Shown here: piece by piece, positions 1 to 10,134 of the stretch
Numbering within the stretch: the stretch's first letter is position 1
Layout: the number at the start of each line of letters is the position of its first letter
Assembly (NCBI GenBank): GCA_023442525.1
Contig: JAEZZA010000004.1
Span: 94,136 to 158,135 of the forward strand
From: Bacteroidota bacterium
GTDB lineage: Bacteria; Bacteroidota; Bacteroidia; Bacteroidales; UBA10428
Length of the DNA stretch: 64,000 bases
Reading direction: 5' to 3'
The notes under the pieces: model-generated
Databases searched by the model: none
The model's input: only the letters and a program-made list of their open reading frames with translations
Told to the model about the DNA's origin: nothing
Made by a program: the position numbers and the translations under genes

Positions 1-29
1 TAGTATTCCTGCACTTCTTTTCATCTATT

Positions 30-635
30 TTAAAATAGTAATATCATCCGGATGACCGGAAAAATAGCTGTTAACCGCATACGGAGAAATTTCAAAGCCC
101 TCGACATGTGATTCTCGACCGTATTTTCAGAAATTCCCAATTTATCAGCTATTTCAGAGTAAGTCAATCCCTCCTGCCTGTGTGCCAGGAATACTTCCTT
201 TTGACGCTCAGGTAAACTTCCGATCAGTTTTTCAATTTGTTGTTTAAGTTCATTGATTTCTGCCTCAATATCCTGATCTTCAAAATTATGAGATGACGAA
301 CTTAATCTCAGATGCTCGAGATATTTGGTACTGCTTATTCTTTTCCTTAACAGATTAATGCAAATGTTGTAGGTAATCGTGAATAAAAATGAATTCAATT
401 GTTTATGGTCATCCAGATGATTTCTTTGTTCCCACAGTTTAATAAATACTTCCTGTACTATGTCTTCAGCATCCGATTCATCTTTCAATATTCTAAGTGC
501 AAACAGGTATAGTTTATGACAATACCTGTTGTAGATATGATCATAAGCCAGGATATTTCCTCTTCTAAGTAAGCCTATGATTTCCGGAGTAATATGAAGA
601 TCATCATTCTTCAATTGTACCAACTGAATTCTCAT
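30..635 (-). CDS. RNA polymerase sigma-70 factor, ECF subfamily (FecI/SusCD-associated type)
   Basis: A 201-residue alternative sigma factor that would direct RNA polymerase to the adjacent polysaccharide-utilisation genes. Region 2 is visible around residues 25-95 (the YDHIYNRYCHKLYLFALRIL helix and the DAEDIVQEVFIKLWEQR segment) and region 4 around residues 135-190 (LPERQKEVFLAHRQEGLTYS, then an EIADKLGISENTVENHMSRAL helix-turn-helix). The length is normal for the family. It is transcribed away from the FecR gene at 748, whereas in most Bacteroidota loci sigma and FecR are co-directional. By family knowledge, FecR would hold it inactive until the SusC-type receptor signals. The identity is clear; the target promoter is inferred. 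Confidence 0.93.
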   Translation of the reverse strand: MRIQLVQLKNDDLHITPEIIGLLRRGNILAYDHIYNRYCHKLYLFALRILKDESDAEDIVQEVFIKLWEQRNHLDDHKQLNSFLFTITYNICINLLRKRISSTKYLEHLRLSSSSHNFEDQDIEAEINELKQQIEKLIGSLPERQKEVFLAHRQEGLTYSEIADKLGISENTVENHMSRALKFLRMRLTAIFPVIRMILLF

Positions 636-747
636 ACCAATTTAGGAAAAACGCCTGAACTTTTTTCATTTTTTATGTAGTGGTATTTTTTTGGTCAAAC
701 GTACTACAATCAGAACTTAACCACTGAAAAAATACGACCAATTGAAA
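636..747. promoter_or_regulatory. Divergent intergenic region between ECF sigma factor and FecR
   Basis: This 112-bp gap must hold the promoters of both the minus-strand sigma gene and the plus-strand FecR gene. It contains an inverted repeat TGTAGT (676-681) / ACTACA (703-708) separated by 21 bp, and a poly-T stretch in between. No clean TAnnTTTG box was seen on either strand, which would fit recognition by an ECF factor rather than the housekeeping sigma. The assignment rests on position only. Confidence 0.35.
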
Positions 748-1806
748 ATGACTAAAGAACTCTTTATTAAGTTTTTGAATGGAACATGCACTGACGCTGA
801 ATTTGGGCAAATACTGACATGGATTAAGGAAGAATCCCTTTCGGTTGAAAGCAAACGAATGATCCGGGAGGTATGGGATGAATTTGAACCTTCTGCAGAT
901 CCTGAAGCACGGTTAAAATACAATCGATTACTGGATAGTATACATCACAAAATCAATCTGAATCAGGAATCAGTACGTCCTGTGGTACGGCCGTTACCAT
1001 CATCCGGAAGAATACTGACTCTGATTACACGGGCAGCTGCTATTTTGCTTCTGCCGGTGCTATCTATATTACTATATAAAATAGGTATAGATAATGTCAG
1101 GTACAGTGAAAATCTGAACGACATTCAGATTGAGTCTCCTGCAGGATTCAGAATGAATATCACTCTTGGCGACGGTACACAGGTTTGGCTGAATAACGGC
1201 AGCAAACTCAGGTACCCGTATCAGTTTAAAGGAAATAGCCGTAGGGTGTTCCTCACAGGTGAGGCATATTTTAAAGTAGAACATTCTGACAGGATACCTT
1301 TTATAGTTGAAACTGCCGATCTGGAGGTGAAGGCAACAGGAACGTCGTTTAACGTAAATGCTTATCCGGACGAAGATTTTACAGAAACAACGCTTGTGGA
1401 AGGCAGTATTACGGTATATGACAGGAGCAGAAACCGTAAGATAAAAGATATGTTTCCCAACGAGTACCTTAAGTTTGATGCTGAAAAAAACGTTTCTGAG
1501 TTGAAATCAGACGAGCCAATCGACAAGTATATCTCGTGGAAAGACGGAATCCTGATCTTTAAGAACGATTCTGTGACTGAGATAGCCCGAAAATTGTCGC
1601 AGTGGTACAATGTGGATGTCAGGATCAGCGACGAGAGAGTAAATAAGTTCACATTCACAGCTACTTTCTATGGTGAGACTTTATCACAGGTACTTGAACT
1701 TTTGTCTTTGCCCAGCCCGGTTAACTATAAGCTTACACCATTAAACAGATTGGCCGACGGGAGCTTTTCGAGGCAGAGTGTATTGATTTCGCTTAAGAAC
1801 AACTGA
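748..1806 (+). CDS. FecR-family anti-sigma factor
   Basis: A 352-residue inner-membrane anti-sigma regulator. The N-terminal cytoplasmic part (about residues 1-90) would bind the ECF sigma factor. One hydrophobic segment lies near residues 94-114. The periplasmic FecR domain follows (SPAGFRMNITLGDGTQVWLN, about residues 130-230), then a C-terminal DUF4974 domain (about 270-340) that resembles the secretin/TonB short N-terminal fold and probably contacts the STN domain of SusC. I chose the ATG at 748 over the in-frame TTG at 742. It lies 28 bp upstream of the SusC gene, so the two are probably cotranscribed. The role is inferred from family membership. Confidence 0.92.
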   Translation: MTKELFIKFLNGTCTDAEFGQILTWIKEESLSVESKRMIREVWDEFEPSADPEARLKYNRLLDSIHHKINLNQESVRPVVRPLPSSGRILTLITRAAAILLLPVLSILLYKIGIDNVRYSENLNDIQIESPAGFRMNITLGDGTQVWLNNGSKLRYPYQFKGNSRRVFLTGEAYFKVEHSDRIPFIVETADLEVKATGTSFNVNAYPDEDFTETTLVEGSITVYDRSRNRKIKDMFPNEYLKFDAEKNVSELKSDEPIDKYISWKDGILIFKNDSVTEIARKLSQWYNVDVRISDERVNKFTFTATFYGETLSQVLELLSLPSPVNYKLTPLNRLADGSFSRQSVLISLKNN

Positions 1807-1834
1807 TTATTAGTATAACCTACAAATCCTGAAT

Positions 1835-4800
1835 ATGAAAAAAATTCTGTTTAATTATTTACCTTTCAAATCATTCCCTGATTTGAGGGTATGGTATTTA
1901 ATTAGGCCATCCCGAACTTTTCTGATGGTTTTGTTTTGTATCTTTTCTTCTGCTGCTTTTTCGCAGACATCCCGGTTCAATCTTGATCTGAAAGATGTGT
2001 CGGTTCGCACGGTACTGGATGCGGTCGAAAAGCAGGGGGATTACTCTTTTCTATATTCTGAAAAGATCATTGATGTTAACCGGATCATAAGCATCAGCAT
2101 CAAGGACGGAACTATTGAGCAGGTCACCGGCCGTATTTTTGAAGGTACAAAAGTCACCTTTACCATAAAAGGCAGGCAGGTAATACTTACAACCCCTGAG
2201 GCAGATGCACTTGCCGGATCGTCGCGCAGTCAGGTGGGTAATGTTACAGGTACCGTTACGGATACCCTGGGATTGCCCATTCTCGCTGTCACAGTAAGAG
2301 TGAAAGGTACCGATAAGGGTATGATAACCGATGCAAACGGAAGGTATTCTCTTAACGATGTGCCACCTGATGCCGTTTTGGTATTTACCTATATTGGAAT
2401 GACGACCACGGAAACAAATGTATCCGGCCGGTCGGTTATCGATGTAATTATGCATGAAAGCCGTGAGGATATCGATGAAGTAGTTATTATCGCATACGGA
2501 ACTGCAAAGAAGAGAGACCTTACAGGATCAGTATCTTCGGTAAAATCCTCTGAGGTAAACTTAAATGCGTCTGCCTCAATTGGACATGCATTAAAAGGAA
2601 AAGCCGCAGGATTGGAGATATCTCAGAACAGCGCACAGCCCGGAGGCGGACTAAAATTCAGAATCCGCGGTGAAGCTTCACCCGGCGCTGGAAATGAGCC
2701 ATTGTATATTGTTGATGGAGTGCCGATTACCCAGCTTGATCAGCCGGGAAGTAATAATGAGCGTCTTGATGCGGGTACTCAAAGTATTTTGAATTTTATC
2801 AATCCGAATGATATTGCTTCCATCGAGGTACTGAAAGATGCGTCAGCTACCGCCATGTACGGCGCGAGGGCTGCTCATGGAATTGTACTTATTACAACAA
2901 AAAGAGGTACAACGGGCAAGCCGGTTGTCAATTACAATACCTCATTTGCCATGCAGAAACATGCAAACATATTCGATGTATTTAGTCTGAAAGAATGGAT
3001 GGAGGAAAAGAACGTTGCCAGCTGGGATATGTGGATGTTTGAAAATGAAGTCACTCCCTATGGAAATCGTTCACTTGAAACAGCCATGGCATCTCCCAAG
3101 AACGGTGTGAATTATGTTCTTCCATATACCGATGATGAGATCCAGAATGCAGGTAAGGGAACCGATTGGGTGAAACTGATTACCCGCGATGGCAGTATCC
3201 GGCAGCATAATCTGAGTGTTACGGGCGGAACTGAGGCGACAAAATACATGGTATCATTCAACTATTTTGATCAAAAAGGGATAATAAAGAATTCAGAACT
3301 TAAGCGCTATACAGCAAAGGTTAATCTCGATCAGGATTTGGGAAATTATTTTCAGCTGGGAGTTAATCTGACGGCCAGCCGGATTAATAGTGATAATACA
3401 CCACTTGGTAATCAACCCTGGGAAAAATCAGGAATGCTTCGGGCTGCTGTACAGATGGGGCCTCATATACAGGCGATAACCGAAGACGGACAATACCCGA
3501 TCAATCCTCTTCTCCCCACCCAACCCAATCCTTATTCATTGCTGACCGTGGAAGACAGAGGCAGTATGGACCGGGTACTCGGCAACATTAATATTACGTC
3601 GGAACCGATTAAAGGTCTGCAAATAAAACTGAATGTCGGAACCGATATAGCCTATCAGGGCAGAAATACTTATATGCCCAAAACTACTTTGCACGGCAAC
3701 TTATCTCGTGGAATAGCTACAATAAATCAAACTCAGAATGAAAGATACCTCGCAGAACTGACAGCAAATTATTCTAAAACCTTAAATGAGGTTCATAAAA
3801 TTTCTTTGTTGGTGGGTGTTTCAAGAGAAAAAAGAATTACTACCGGTAGCAGCAGCGGGAATAATGATTTTCTTACAGATGCTTTCGGATGGTACAACCT
3901 GAATGCAGGGGCGGGAACAAAAATAGTAGGTTCATCAGGGGGTGAAGAAAAATGGATGTCTTACTTTACAAGGCTAAATTATTCGCTCCTCGACCGGTAC
4001 CTTGTTACCGCAACCTTTCGTACAGATGGTGCCAGTATTTTCGCAAAAAACAATAAGTGGGGATATTTTCCATCAATTGCCGTAGGCTGGAATATGGCAG
4101 ATGAACAATTTATGTCATTTCTTGCGCCGACTTTTAATATGTTTAAATTGCGTGCCAGCTATGGCCAGACAGGTAATTCTAATATACAAGGCCGTGCTTT
4201 TGCATCTTATTATGCTTCACCCGCTTGGAATACACCCGATGCGATGCCTGAAATTGGTGTTTTCTCTGCGCTGCTTGAAAACCCTGATCTGAAATGGGAA
4301 ACAACTACTGAATTGAACATTGGTTTGGATTTAGCAGTGTTAAAAAACAGAATTACAGGATCTTTTGAATTTTATCGGAGAATAATCTCGGATTTACTAT
4401 ACTATAAACCTATAAATGCCTATCATGATCTCAATCACGTTTGGGCCAATATGGGAAAAACGTAAAGCAAAGGCTTTGAGGCTACTATTAATGTCAAAAA
4501 CATTAGTGCTCAGGATTTTAAATGGTCTACCGGACTGGTATTCTCGCTATACAGAGACCGCTGGTATGAGAGAGTCAGTGACTGGAAACCAGATGTATAC
4601 ATGAATGAAGATGATCCGGTATGGCCTGTTTATTCGCGGGTAGCTGTTGGAATTTTGCAGGCAGGAGAGGCGCCTCCGGCAGCCCAGCCTGATCTGAAAG
4701 CAGGTCAGATTATAATTAAGGACATCAATGGTTATAAGAGAGACGAATACGGAGATCCTGTTGTGGAGAACGGAAGATTTATACGTACCGGATCGCCCGA

Positions 4801-5323
4801 TGGTATTATCGACGATGCGGATACAAAATTATTAGGTACCAGTAGTCCCGGATATATTGCCGGTTTATCCAACCATTTCAGCTATAAGGCTTTTGATCTG
4901 AATATAGAAATGAACGGGATGTTCGACCGTCAGATGATGGATCCGACTAACATGGCTTATGGAGTCTCTGCCGATGGTATAGCACAGTATGGGTATAACG
5001 GTCTGAGAAAAGTCAGAAACAGGTGGACCCCGGATAATCCATCCACAACCCAGCCCAGTTCATTTTACGGTTGGTCGAGATACGGATATGGCGATTGGTT
5101 TTATGAAGATGCATGGTTCATCCGGCTTCAGAATATTACGCTGGGATACACGCTTCCTTCCAAAGCTACAGGAAGAGTTGTTTCCAGCCTGCGTATTTAT
5201 TTCGATATGAACAACCTGTACGTGTTCACACCATATAAAGGTCTGGATCCGGAAACTGATTCCTATACTGCAGCCTATCCGAATGCAAGGACCTATACCC
5301 TCGGACTCAATATAAATTTCTAA
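1835..5323 (+). pseudogene. SusC/RagA TonB-linked outer-membrane receptor, interrupted by an in-frame stop codon
   Basis: A SusC-type TonB-dependent receptor that would import oligosaccharides with SusD. After a long signal region (cleavage near FSQTS, residue about 47) come an STN domain (about 50-120), a carboxypeptidase-like regulatory domain (about 140-215), a TonB-box-like DEVVIIAYGT and the plug and barrel. A TAA at 4463-4465 (codon 877) stops translation. The reading frame then continues with no shift through a normal SusC C-terminus ending TYTLGLNINF at 5323. Total span is 1162 codons, normal for the family. The stop falls in a conserved stretch (ANMGKT then SKGFEA); a C-to-T change from CAA would explain it. 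The truncated 876-residue product would lack the last barrel strands, so it should be non-functional unless this is read-through or a sequence error. Confidence 0.85.
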
Positions 5324-5334
5324 AAATTCCGGTT

Positions 5335-6876
5335 ATGAAGAATATAAAATCTTTATCCAAATATATCAGTGCACTATTGATGATGATATTGATGTTTAGT
5401 TGCACTAAGCTGGACCCGTTGGATTATTCAGAAATAAATCCTTCAATATTCCCTAAATCCGAAGCCGATCTTAAGGCGTTGGTTTTATCCTGTTACTATC
5501 CGCTCAGGGGAAACTGGTGGGATGGTATCAATTCCGATTCGGAAAGAGGCCAGATGTTTGTAAATGATGCCTGTACGGAAATATTAATGGGAAAATTCGG
5601 AGCACAGAAGTTGTGTTCGGAACTTTCATTCAACGAAACAAATGCCGATGTCACCTATTTTTATTATTATCCTTATGAGCCGTATGGATTCCATGGAAAA
5701 ATAAGTCGTTGTACTCTGGTGATAGATGCTATTGAAAACAGCAATCTGAGCCAGGAACTGAAGAACAAGTATATAGCCGAAGTCCGTTGTGCCAGGGCAT
5801 ATCTTTCTTATATACTTTTCGACATGTATGGACCATTGGTTATTGCCCCCATTGAAGTACTGAAGAACCCGTTAAAAGAGGTTCCGCTTCCACGACTTAC
5901 CAATGAGGAAATGGTCCAGTTTATTAAAGACGATCTGCTGTTTGCGAGTGAATATCTTCCTTACCCCAAATCTGCTGAATATGGAAAATTCAGTAAAGGT
6001 CTCGCAAAAACTCTCCTTATCCGGCTTTACCTACATGAAACTGTGAACGATATTAATTATTATAATGAAGTTGAAACACTGGCTCGTGAATTAATGGGAC
6101 CTGAGTACGGGTATGCTCTGGTTGACAATTATCCGTCACTCTTTGAACCTGAAGGCATGGATAAGAAAAATCCCGAGTATATATTCGTAATTCCTTCCTC
6201 ACAGGCAGGCCCTAATACATCACAATGGCTTATGATGGCAATGCCACCCGATTCTGATTCGCCTGTAAAAGGGTGGGGCACGGTTCAGAGTTCCTGGTGG
6301 TTCTATGATTCATTTGAACCGAATGATACCCGGAAAACCTATCTGATCACCGAATATGTAAGTTCGGATGACAACCAGCTGGTGAATAGGTCCAATCCAC
6401 GTGCCACCATGGATCTTGGCCCGATTCCACAGAAATACAAGATGGATCCGACTGTTCCGGGTAATGGCGGTTTTAGTCAGTACGATATTGTGGAATACCG
6501 TTATCCTGAAGTGTTGTTGTCTTTGGCTGAAGCTATTGTTATGAAGCCTTCCGGCTCAGTAACGGCCGAAGCCCAGGAATTAATGAATCGGGTACGGAGA
6601 AGAGCCGGCCTCGAAAATAAGGAATTATCCGACTTTCCTACCAAAGAGTCATTTATCGATCAGCTGCTCACCGAGCGCAGCCATGAATTCTGGTGCGAGA
6701 ACGGACAATACAGGGCTGATCTGATCCGCTTTGATAAGCTGTACGATCGGGTATTGTTGCTTAATAACGGAATCGCTCCGTATGCTTCAAAGTATAAGTA
6801 CCTGTATCCACTTCCGCTTTCAGTGATCGTGGATGGAAAAGGCGAGGTAAAACAAAATCCGGGTTATGCCCAATAA
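5335..6876 (+). CDS. SusD/RagB family outer-membrane glycan-binding lipoprotein
   Basis: A 513-residue SusD homologue, the lid that closes over the SusC channel and binds the glycan. It begins with a lipoprotein signal (MMILMFSC at about residues 16-23, Cys as lipid anchor). The body shows SusD landmarks: tetratricopeptide-like helices around residues 130-260 (RCARAYLSYILFDMYGPLV; YGKFSKGLAKTLLIRLYLHE) and the C-terminal TERSHEFWCENGQYRADLIR motif near residue 450. It starts 11 bp after the SusC reading frame, so it belongs to the same transcript. The substrate cannot be read from the sequence. It is intact, unlike its SusC partner. Confidence 0.95.
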   Translation: MKNIKSLSKYISALLMMILMFSCTKLDPLDYSEINPSIFPKSEADLKALVLSCYYPLRGNWWDGINSDSERGQMFVNDACTEILMGKFGAQKLCSELSFNETNADVTYFYYYPYEPYGFHGKISRCTLVIDAIENSNLSQELKNKYIAEVRCARAYLSYILFDMYGPLVIAPIEVLKNPLKEVPLPRLTNEEMVQFIKDDLLFASEYLPYPKSAEYGKFSKGLAKTLLIRLYLHETVNDINYYNEVETLARELMGPEYGYALVDNYPSLFEPEGMDKKNPEYIFVIPSSQAGPNTSQWLMMAMPPDSDSPVKGWGTVQSSWWFYDSFEPNDTRKTYLITEYVSSDDNQLVNRSNPRATMDLGPIPQKYKMDPTVPGNGGFSQYDIVEYRYPEVLLSLAEAIVMKPSGSVTAEAQELMNRVRRRAGLENKELSDFPTKESFIDQLLTERSHEFWCENGQYRADLIRFDKLYDRVLLLNNGIAPYASKYKYLYPLPLSVIVDGKGEVKQNPGYAQ

Positions 6877-6886
6877 TCTAAGTAAT

Positions 6887-8305
6887 ATGAGAACATTTCT
6901 GAATATTTGTTTATTGCTTTCAGCATTATTTATCACTGTTTCGTGTTCCAAAAAGTCCACTGATGAGCCTGTAGAACTCGAAGTCGTGAACTATTCTCCC
7001 GATCAGACTGTATTTCCTAATCCTGAGAGGGGATTCTACAAATATACCGAGTGTCAGACAGGTACCGGGACTGGTTTACTGAATGTAAATACATTAAGGT
7101 CGTACCGCGACAACAGCATAACCCTGATTTACAGGATTTATTACCTGAAGAATTTCAGAGATAAACCCATAAGTCAAAGCGTACTTGATGATATGGACAG
7201 CGATTTTCAAGTTATGAGAAATGCCGGAATCAAGTGCATTTTAAGGTTTGCATACTCGCAACAGGAAAATGAAGACGATGCTCCTCTTTCAACAATAACT
7301 ATGCACCTCGATCAGCTTAAGCCGTTGTTTGAAAGGAATGCTGATGTAATTGCAGTGCTGCAGGCAGGATTTATAGGTGCCTGGGGCGAAGGTTATTATT
7401 CATCCAACGGACTGAATTCATCAGGAGCCCGCTTTCAGGTTTATACTAAACTTCTTGAAACCTTACCCGCCAAACGTATGATTGCGGTGAGAACTCCGGT
7501 ATACAAGCAGGAGTTTTTACAGAGGACTACCAACATCAGTCAGACCGAAGCCTACAACATGGAGAAGGTTTCCAGGGTAGGATTTCATAACGACTGCTTT
7601 TTGGCGAGCACTACTGACTATGGAACCTATCAGAATGTAGAGGTTGAAAAAGCCTATCTGAGCAAGGAATGCATGTATGTGCCCATGGGTGGGGAAACCT
7701 GTCCTCCCGAAGGAGTAAATCCTGCAGACGGGGCAAAAGCTCAGAATGAAATGCGTTATCTCAGATGGACATATCTGAACCAGGATTATTATCATGGCGT
7801 AAATGACCAGTGGATACCTGACGGCTCTATGGAAAATATCAGGCGCGAACTCGGATACCGGTTTCAGCTAGTGTCAGGTGAATACTCTGCTAAAGTCAGG
7901 CCCGGCGGAACATTTTCTGCCCGGATAATCCTGAAGAACCTCGGTTATGCTTCATTATTCAATCCAAGACTGGTTGAACTGGTGTTGAAGAATACCGAAT
8001 CGGGCGAAGTATATAAGGTTAATACTGGCATAGATCCCAGATTCTGGAGGCCAAATACGGAAAATGAAATTGATACTGTTGTTGGCATTCCTCAGGATAT
8101 CCCCGAAGGAGAATACGGACTTTACCTGAATTTGCCCGATCCGGAGGAAACTTTATATGATAATCCTGATTTTTCCATCCGGCTGGCCAATACCGACACA
8201 TGGGAAGAAATAACAGGCTATAACAAACTCCATATAAGTATTGATATTAATTCCGATAATCCCGGAGCGAATTATTCAGGAGATCTTTTCTTTTCAAAAA
8301 AATAG
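6887..8305 (+). CDS. DUF4874/DUF4832 domain lipoprotein, possible glycosidase
   Basis: A 472-residue secreted lipoprotein (signal to FITVSC near residue 20). The N-terminal DUF4874 part has the family hallmark NPERGFYKY near residue 45. A central alpha/beta barrel-like segment contains QAGFIGAWGEGYYS (about residues 160-173), whose Glu sits in a setting like the catalytic acid of many glycoside hydrolases. The C-terminal DUF4832 part (about 290-450) looks like a beta sandwich. I prefer the ATG at 6887, because it starts a good signal peptide, over an upstream ATG at 6866 that overlaps SusD. The enzymatic role is inferred: the families have no firm function known to me, but they recur in polysaccharide loci. 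Confidence 0.82.
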   Translation: MRTFLNICLLLSALFITVSCSKKSTDEPVELEVVNYSPDQTVFPNPERGFYKYTECQTGTGTGLLNVNTLRSYRDNSITLIYRIYYLKNFRDKPISQSVLDDMDSDFQVMRNAGIKCILRFAYSQQENEDDAPLSTITMHLDQLKPLFERNADVIAVLQAGFIGAWGEGYYSSNGLNSSGARFQVYTKLLETLPAKRMIAVRTPVYKQEFLQRTTNISQTEAYNMEKVSRVGFHNDCFLASTTDYGTYQNVEVEKAYLSKECMYVPMGGETCPPEGVNPADGAKAQNEMRYLRWTYLNQDYYHGVNDQWIPDGSMENIRRELGYRFQLVSGEYSAKVRPGGTFSARIILKNLGYASLFNPRLVELVLKNTESGEVYKVNTGIDPRFWRPNTENEIDTVVGIPQDIPEGEYGLYLNLPDPEETLYDNPDFSIRLANTDTWEEITGYNKLHISIDINSDNPGANYSGDLFFSKK

Positions 8306-8344
8306 AATCAACTTCAATTTTAATAACCATTTATTATTAAACCT

Positions 8345-10120
8345 ATGAGAAAAATTAAGTATCCGTTCATAATGATGTTAATCATTATGGTTGCTGTTTT
8401 CACCGCGTGTGAAAAAGATGATCCCGCTGATCCTTCTGCCGGCAAAGCGCAGATAGATAATCTTGCAATTACTCCGGCCTCAGGACTGGAATACGGTGAC
8501 ATTGTTAAACTAACAGGCAGTTTTTCTGACCAGACAGGCTTGAAATCATTTACGGTTAAAATGAGCACCGCTGCCGGTACTATTTATGAAGAAACCAGCA
8601 TGCTTACCGGTAAAACATTTTCACTGGACAAAAACCTGACAATCCCGCTTCCGAAAAATGCTGAGGCAGGAGATATGACAATTAGTGTTACAGTTAAAAA
8701 CAATGGAAATCAGCTCACCACAGAAGATCTTGTCATAACCAATCTGGGTTTACCAACTGTTAATAATATGTATTTGATTATTAACAACAAGGTTTACCCG
8801 ATGACTAAAAATGGCAATGTCTTTGAAGTTGAGGATTTTATCCCGGCCGGAGCCACTGGTAAATTATATACAAATCAGGACAAAACCGGACTTGCATGGG
8901 GACTTGTTGGCCAGGAAATTGTCGCCATGGGAAATGGTGACATAGTTTTTGGTAAAGAGGAAGAGGCATTTTTTAAGATATCCTTTAATCCGGTAAGCTT
9001 TGATTTATCACTTGGGGACGCAATGGAATGGGATCCTATCAGTGAAGGACTATATATTCTGGGCAATATTTCCGGGCATTGGGCCGATGGAAATATCTCC
9101 ACTGAAAAATCCAAGATGCTTATGAGCGGTTTCAGTCTTGGCGATCGCAAAATGTGGACATGGACTCCTCCAAACACAGGATCGGGTGATCCTGCAGATG
9201 ATATGTGGGGCAATATTGTAGCAGGTGTTTTCAGGTTTAAAGTTCCTGGTGCTGAGGAATATATCCTGCTTTCTGAAGGACAGATTACCGAAGGAACAAC
9301 CAATGATGAAGCATCGAGCTTTGTTGTCACTGCCGGAGGTCCATTCACAATTAAAGTATACAGCGACGGAACCTCTGTAACAAGTGTTACCGTTGAAGAC
9401 GATTCAAGAAAGCTGGAATATACCAACGACGGAATTTTTATTAACGGTGCAAAGGCTGGTCCATCCATTACATTTGCAAATCAAACACTCACACTGGTTG
9501 AGGGAAATTATTTTCTGTATGAAGGAACAATGAGACTCACCAAAGACCAGTTGGTAAGTGCCCAGGGTATCGATCTGAAAACAGCATATTGCGATCCTGA
9601 TGTATTTACCGGAGCAGGAAATGCCAATTGGACTGTAATACGGGAATCAGGTGATTACCTGGTACGGATTGACCCATTCCTTGGATTCATATATGTAAGA
9701 AATGAGGCAGGCTATCCCGATGTGCTATATCTTGACGGCTGGTGCTGGGGTAAATCAGATGTTGACGCTCACGTCTGGGATCCCAATACAAGAATGACCT
9801 TATACCGTGTGGGTACAAGTAATGTGTATGAAGGTACAATGTATATTTTACCATGGGGTGGTGATGTGGCCATCTTTGCAGCCCCCGTTAGTGATCCCGA
9901 CTATTCCAAAAAAGAGATCTTCTCAAAATACTTTGATGGTGTAACCATGGCAGGACATGGTTTCTTACTGCCTGTTCCTGACCCTGCAGCATATTATAAA
10001 GTATCAGTCGATCTCAAGGATGGATTTACATTTGATACGGAAACTATGGACGAGGATACAAATTATCTGGTGGTTCCGACAAATGGTAAGAAGTTCACAG
10101 TTACTTTCACTGCTTTGTAA
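8345..10120 (+). CDS. Surface glycan-binding lipoprotein (SusE/SusF-position protein)
   Basis: A 591-residue lipoprotein with signal peptide ending VAVFTAC, followed at once by EKDDPADP. Acidic residues just after the lipid Cys match the lipoprotein export signal that sends proteins to the cell surface in Bacteroidota. The rest is a chain of beta-sandwich modules: an Ig-like domain at about residues 30-130, then two or three SusE/SusF-like modules (LYILGNISGHWADGNIS at about 238; VLYLDGWCWGKSDVDAH at about 460) rich in Trp, which would form glycan-binding platforms. Its place directly after SusCD supports a surface glycan-binding role. It resembles the DUF5016/DUF5121/DUF5125 type, but this was not checked by profile search. 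Confidence 0.82.
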   Translation: MRKIKYPFIMMLIIMVAVFTACEKDDPADPSAGKAQIDNLAITPASGLEYGDIVKLTGSFSDQTGLKSFTVKMSTAAGTIYEETSMLTGKTFSLDKNLTIPLPKNAEAGDMTISVTVKNNGNQLTTEDLVITNLGLPTVNNMYLIINNKVYPMTKNGNVFEVEDFIPAGATGKLYTNQDKTGLAWGLVGQEIVAMGNGDIVFGKEEEAFFKISFNPVSFDLSLGDAMEWDPISEGLYILGNISGHWADGNISTEKSKMLMSGFSLGDRKMWTWTPPNTGSGDPADDMWGNIVAGVFRFKVPGAEEYILLSEGQITEGTTNDEASSFVVTAGGPFTIKVYSDGTSVTSVTVEDDSRKLEYTNDGIFINGAKAGPSITFANQTLTLVEGNYFLYEGTMRLTKDQLVSAQGIDLKTAYCDPDVFTGAGNANWTVIRESGDYLVRIDPFLGFIYVRNEAGYPDVLYLDGWCWGKSDVDAHVWDPNTRMTLYRVGTSNVYEGTMYILPWGGDVAIFAAPVSDPDYSKKEIFSKYFDGVTMAGHGFLLPVPDPAAYYKVSVDLKDGFTFDTETMDEDTNYLVVPTNGKKFTVTFTAL

Positions 10121-10134
10121 ACAAATTAATCCCC

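Noticed and set aside
4416..4604. Frameshift as the cause of the split SusC gene
   Set aside because: The downstream part is in the same frame as the upstream part (both start positions are congruent modulo 3), and coding resumes with Ser-Lys-Gly directly after the TAA. A nonsense change explains it without an indel.
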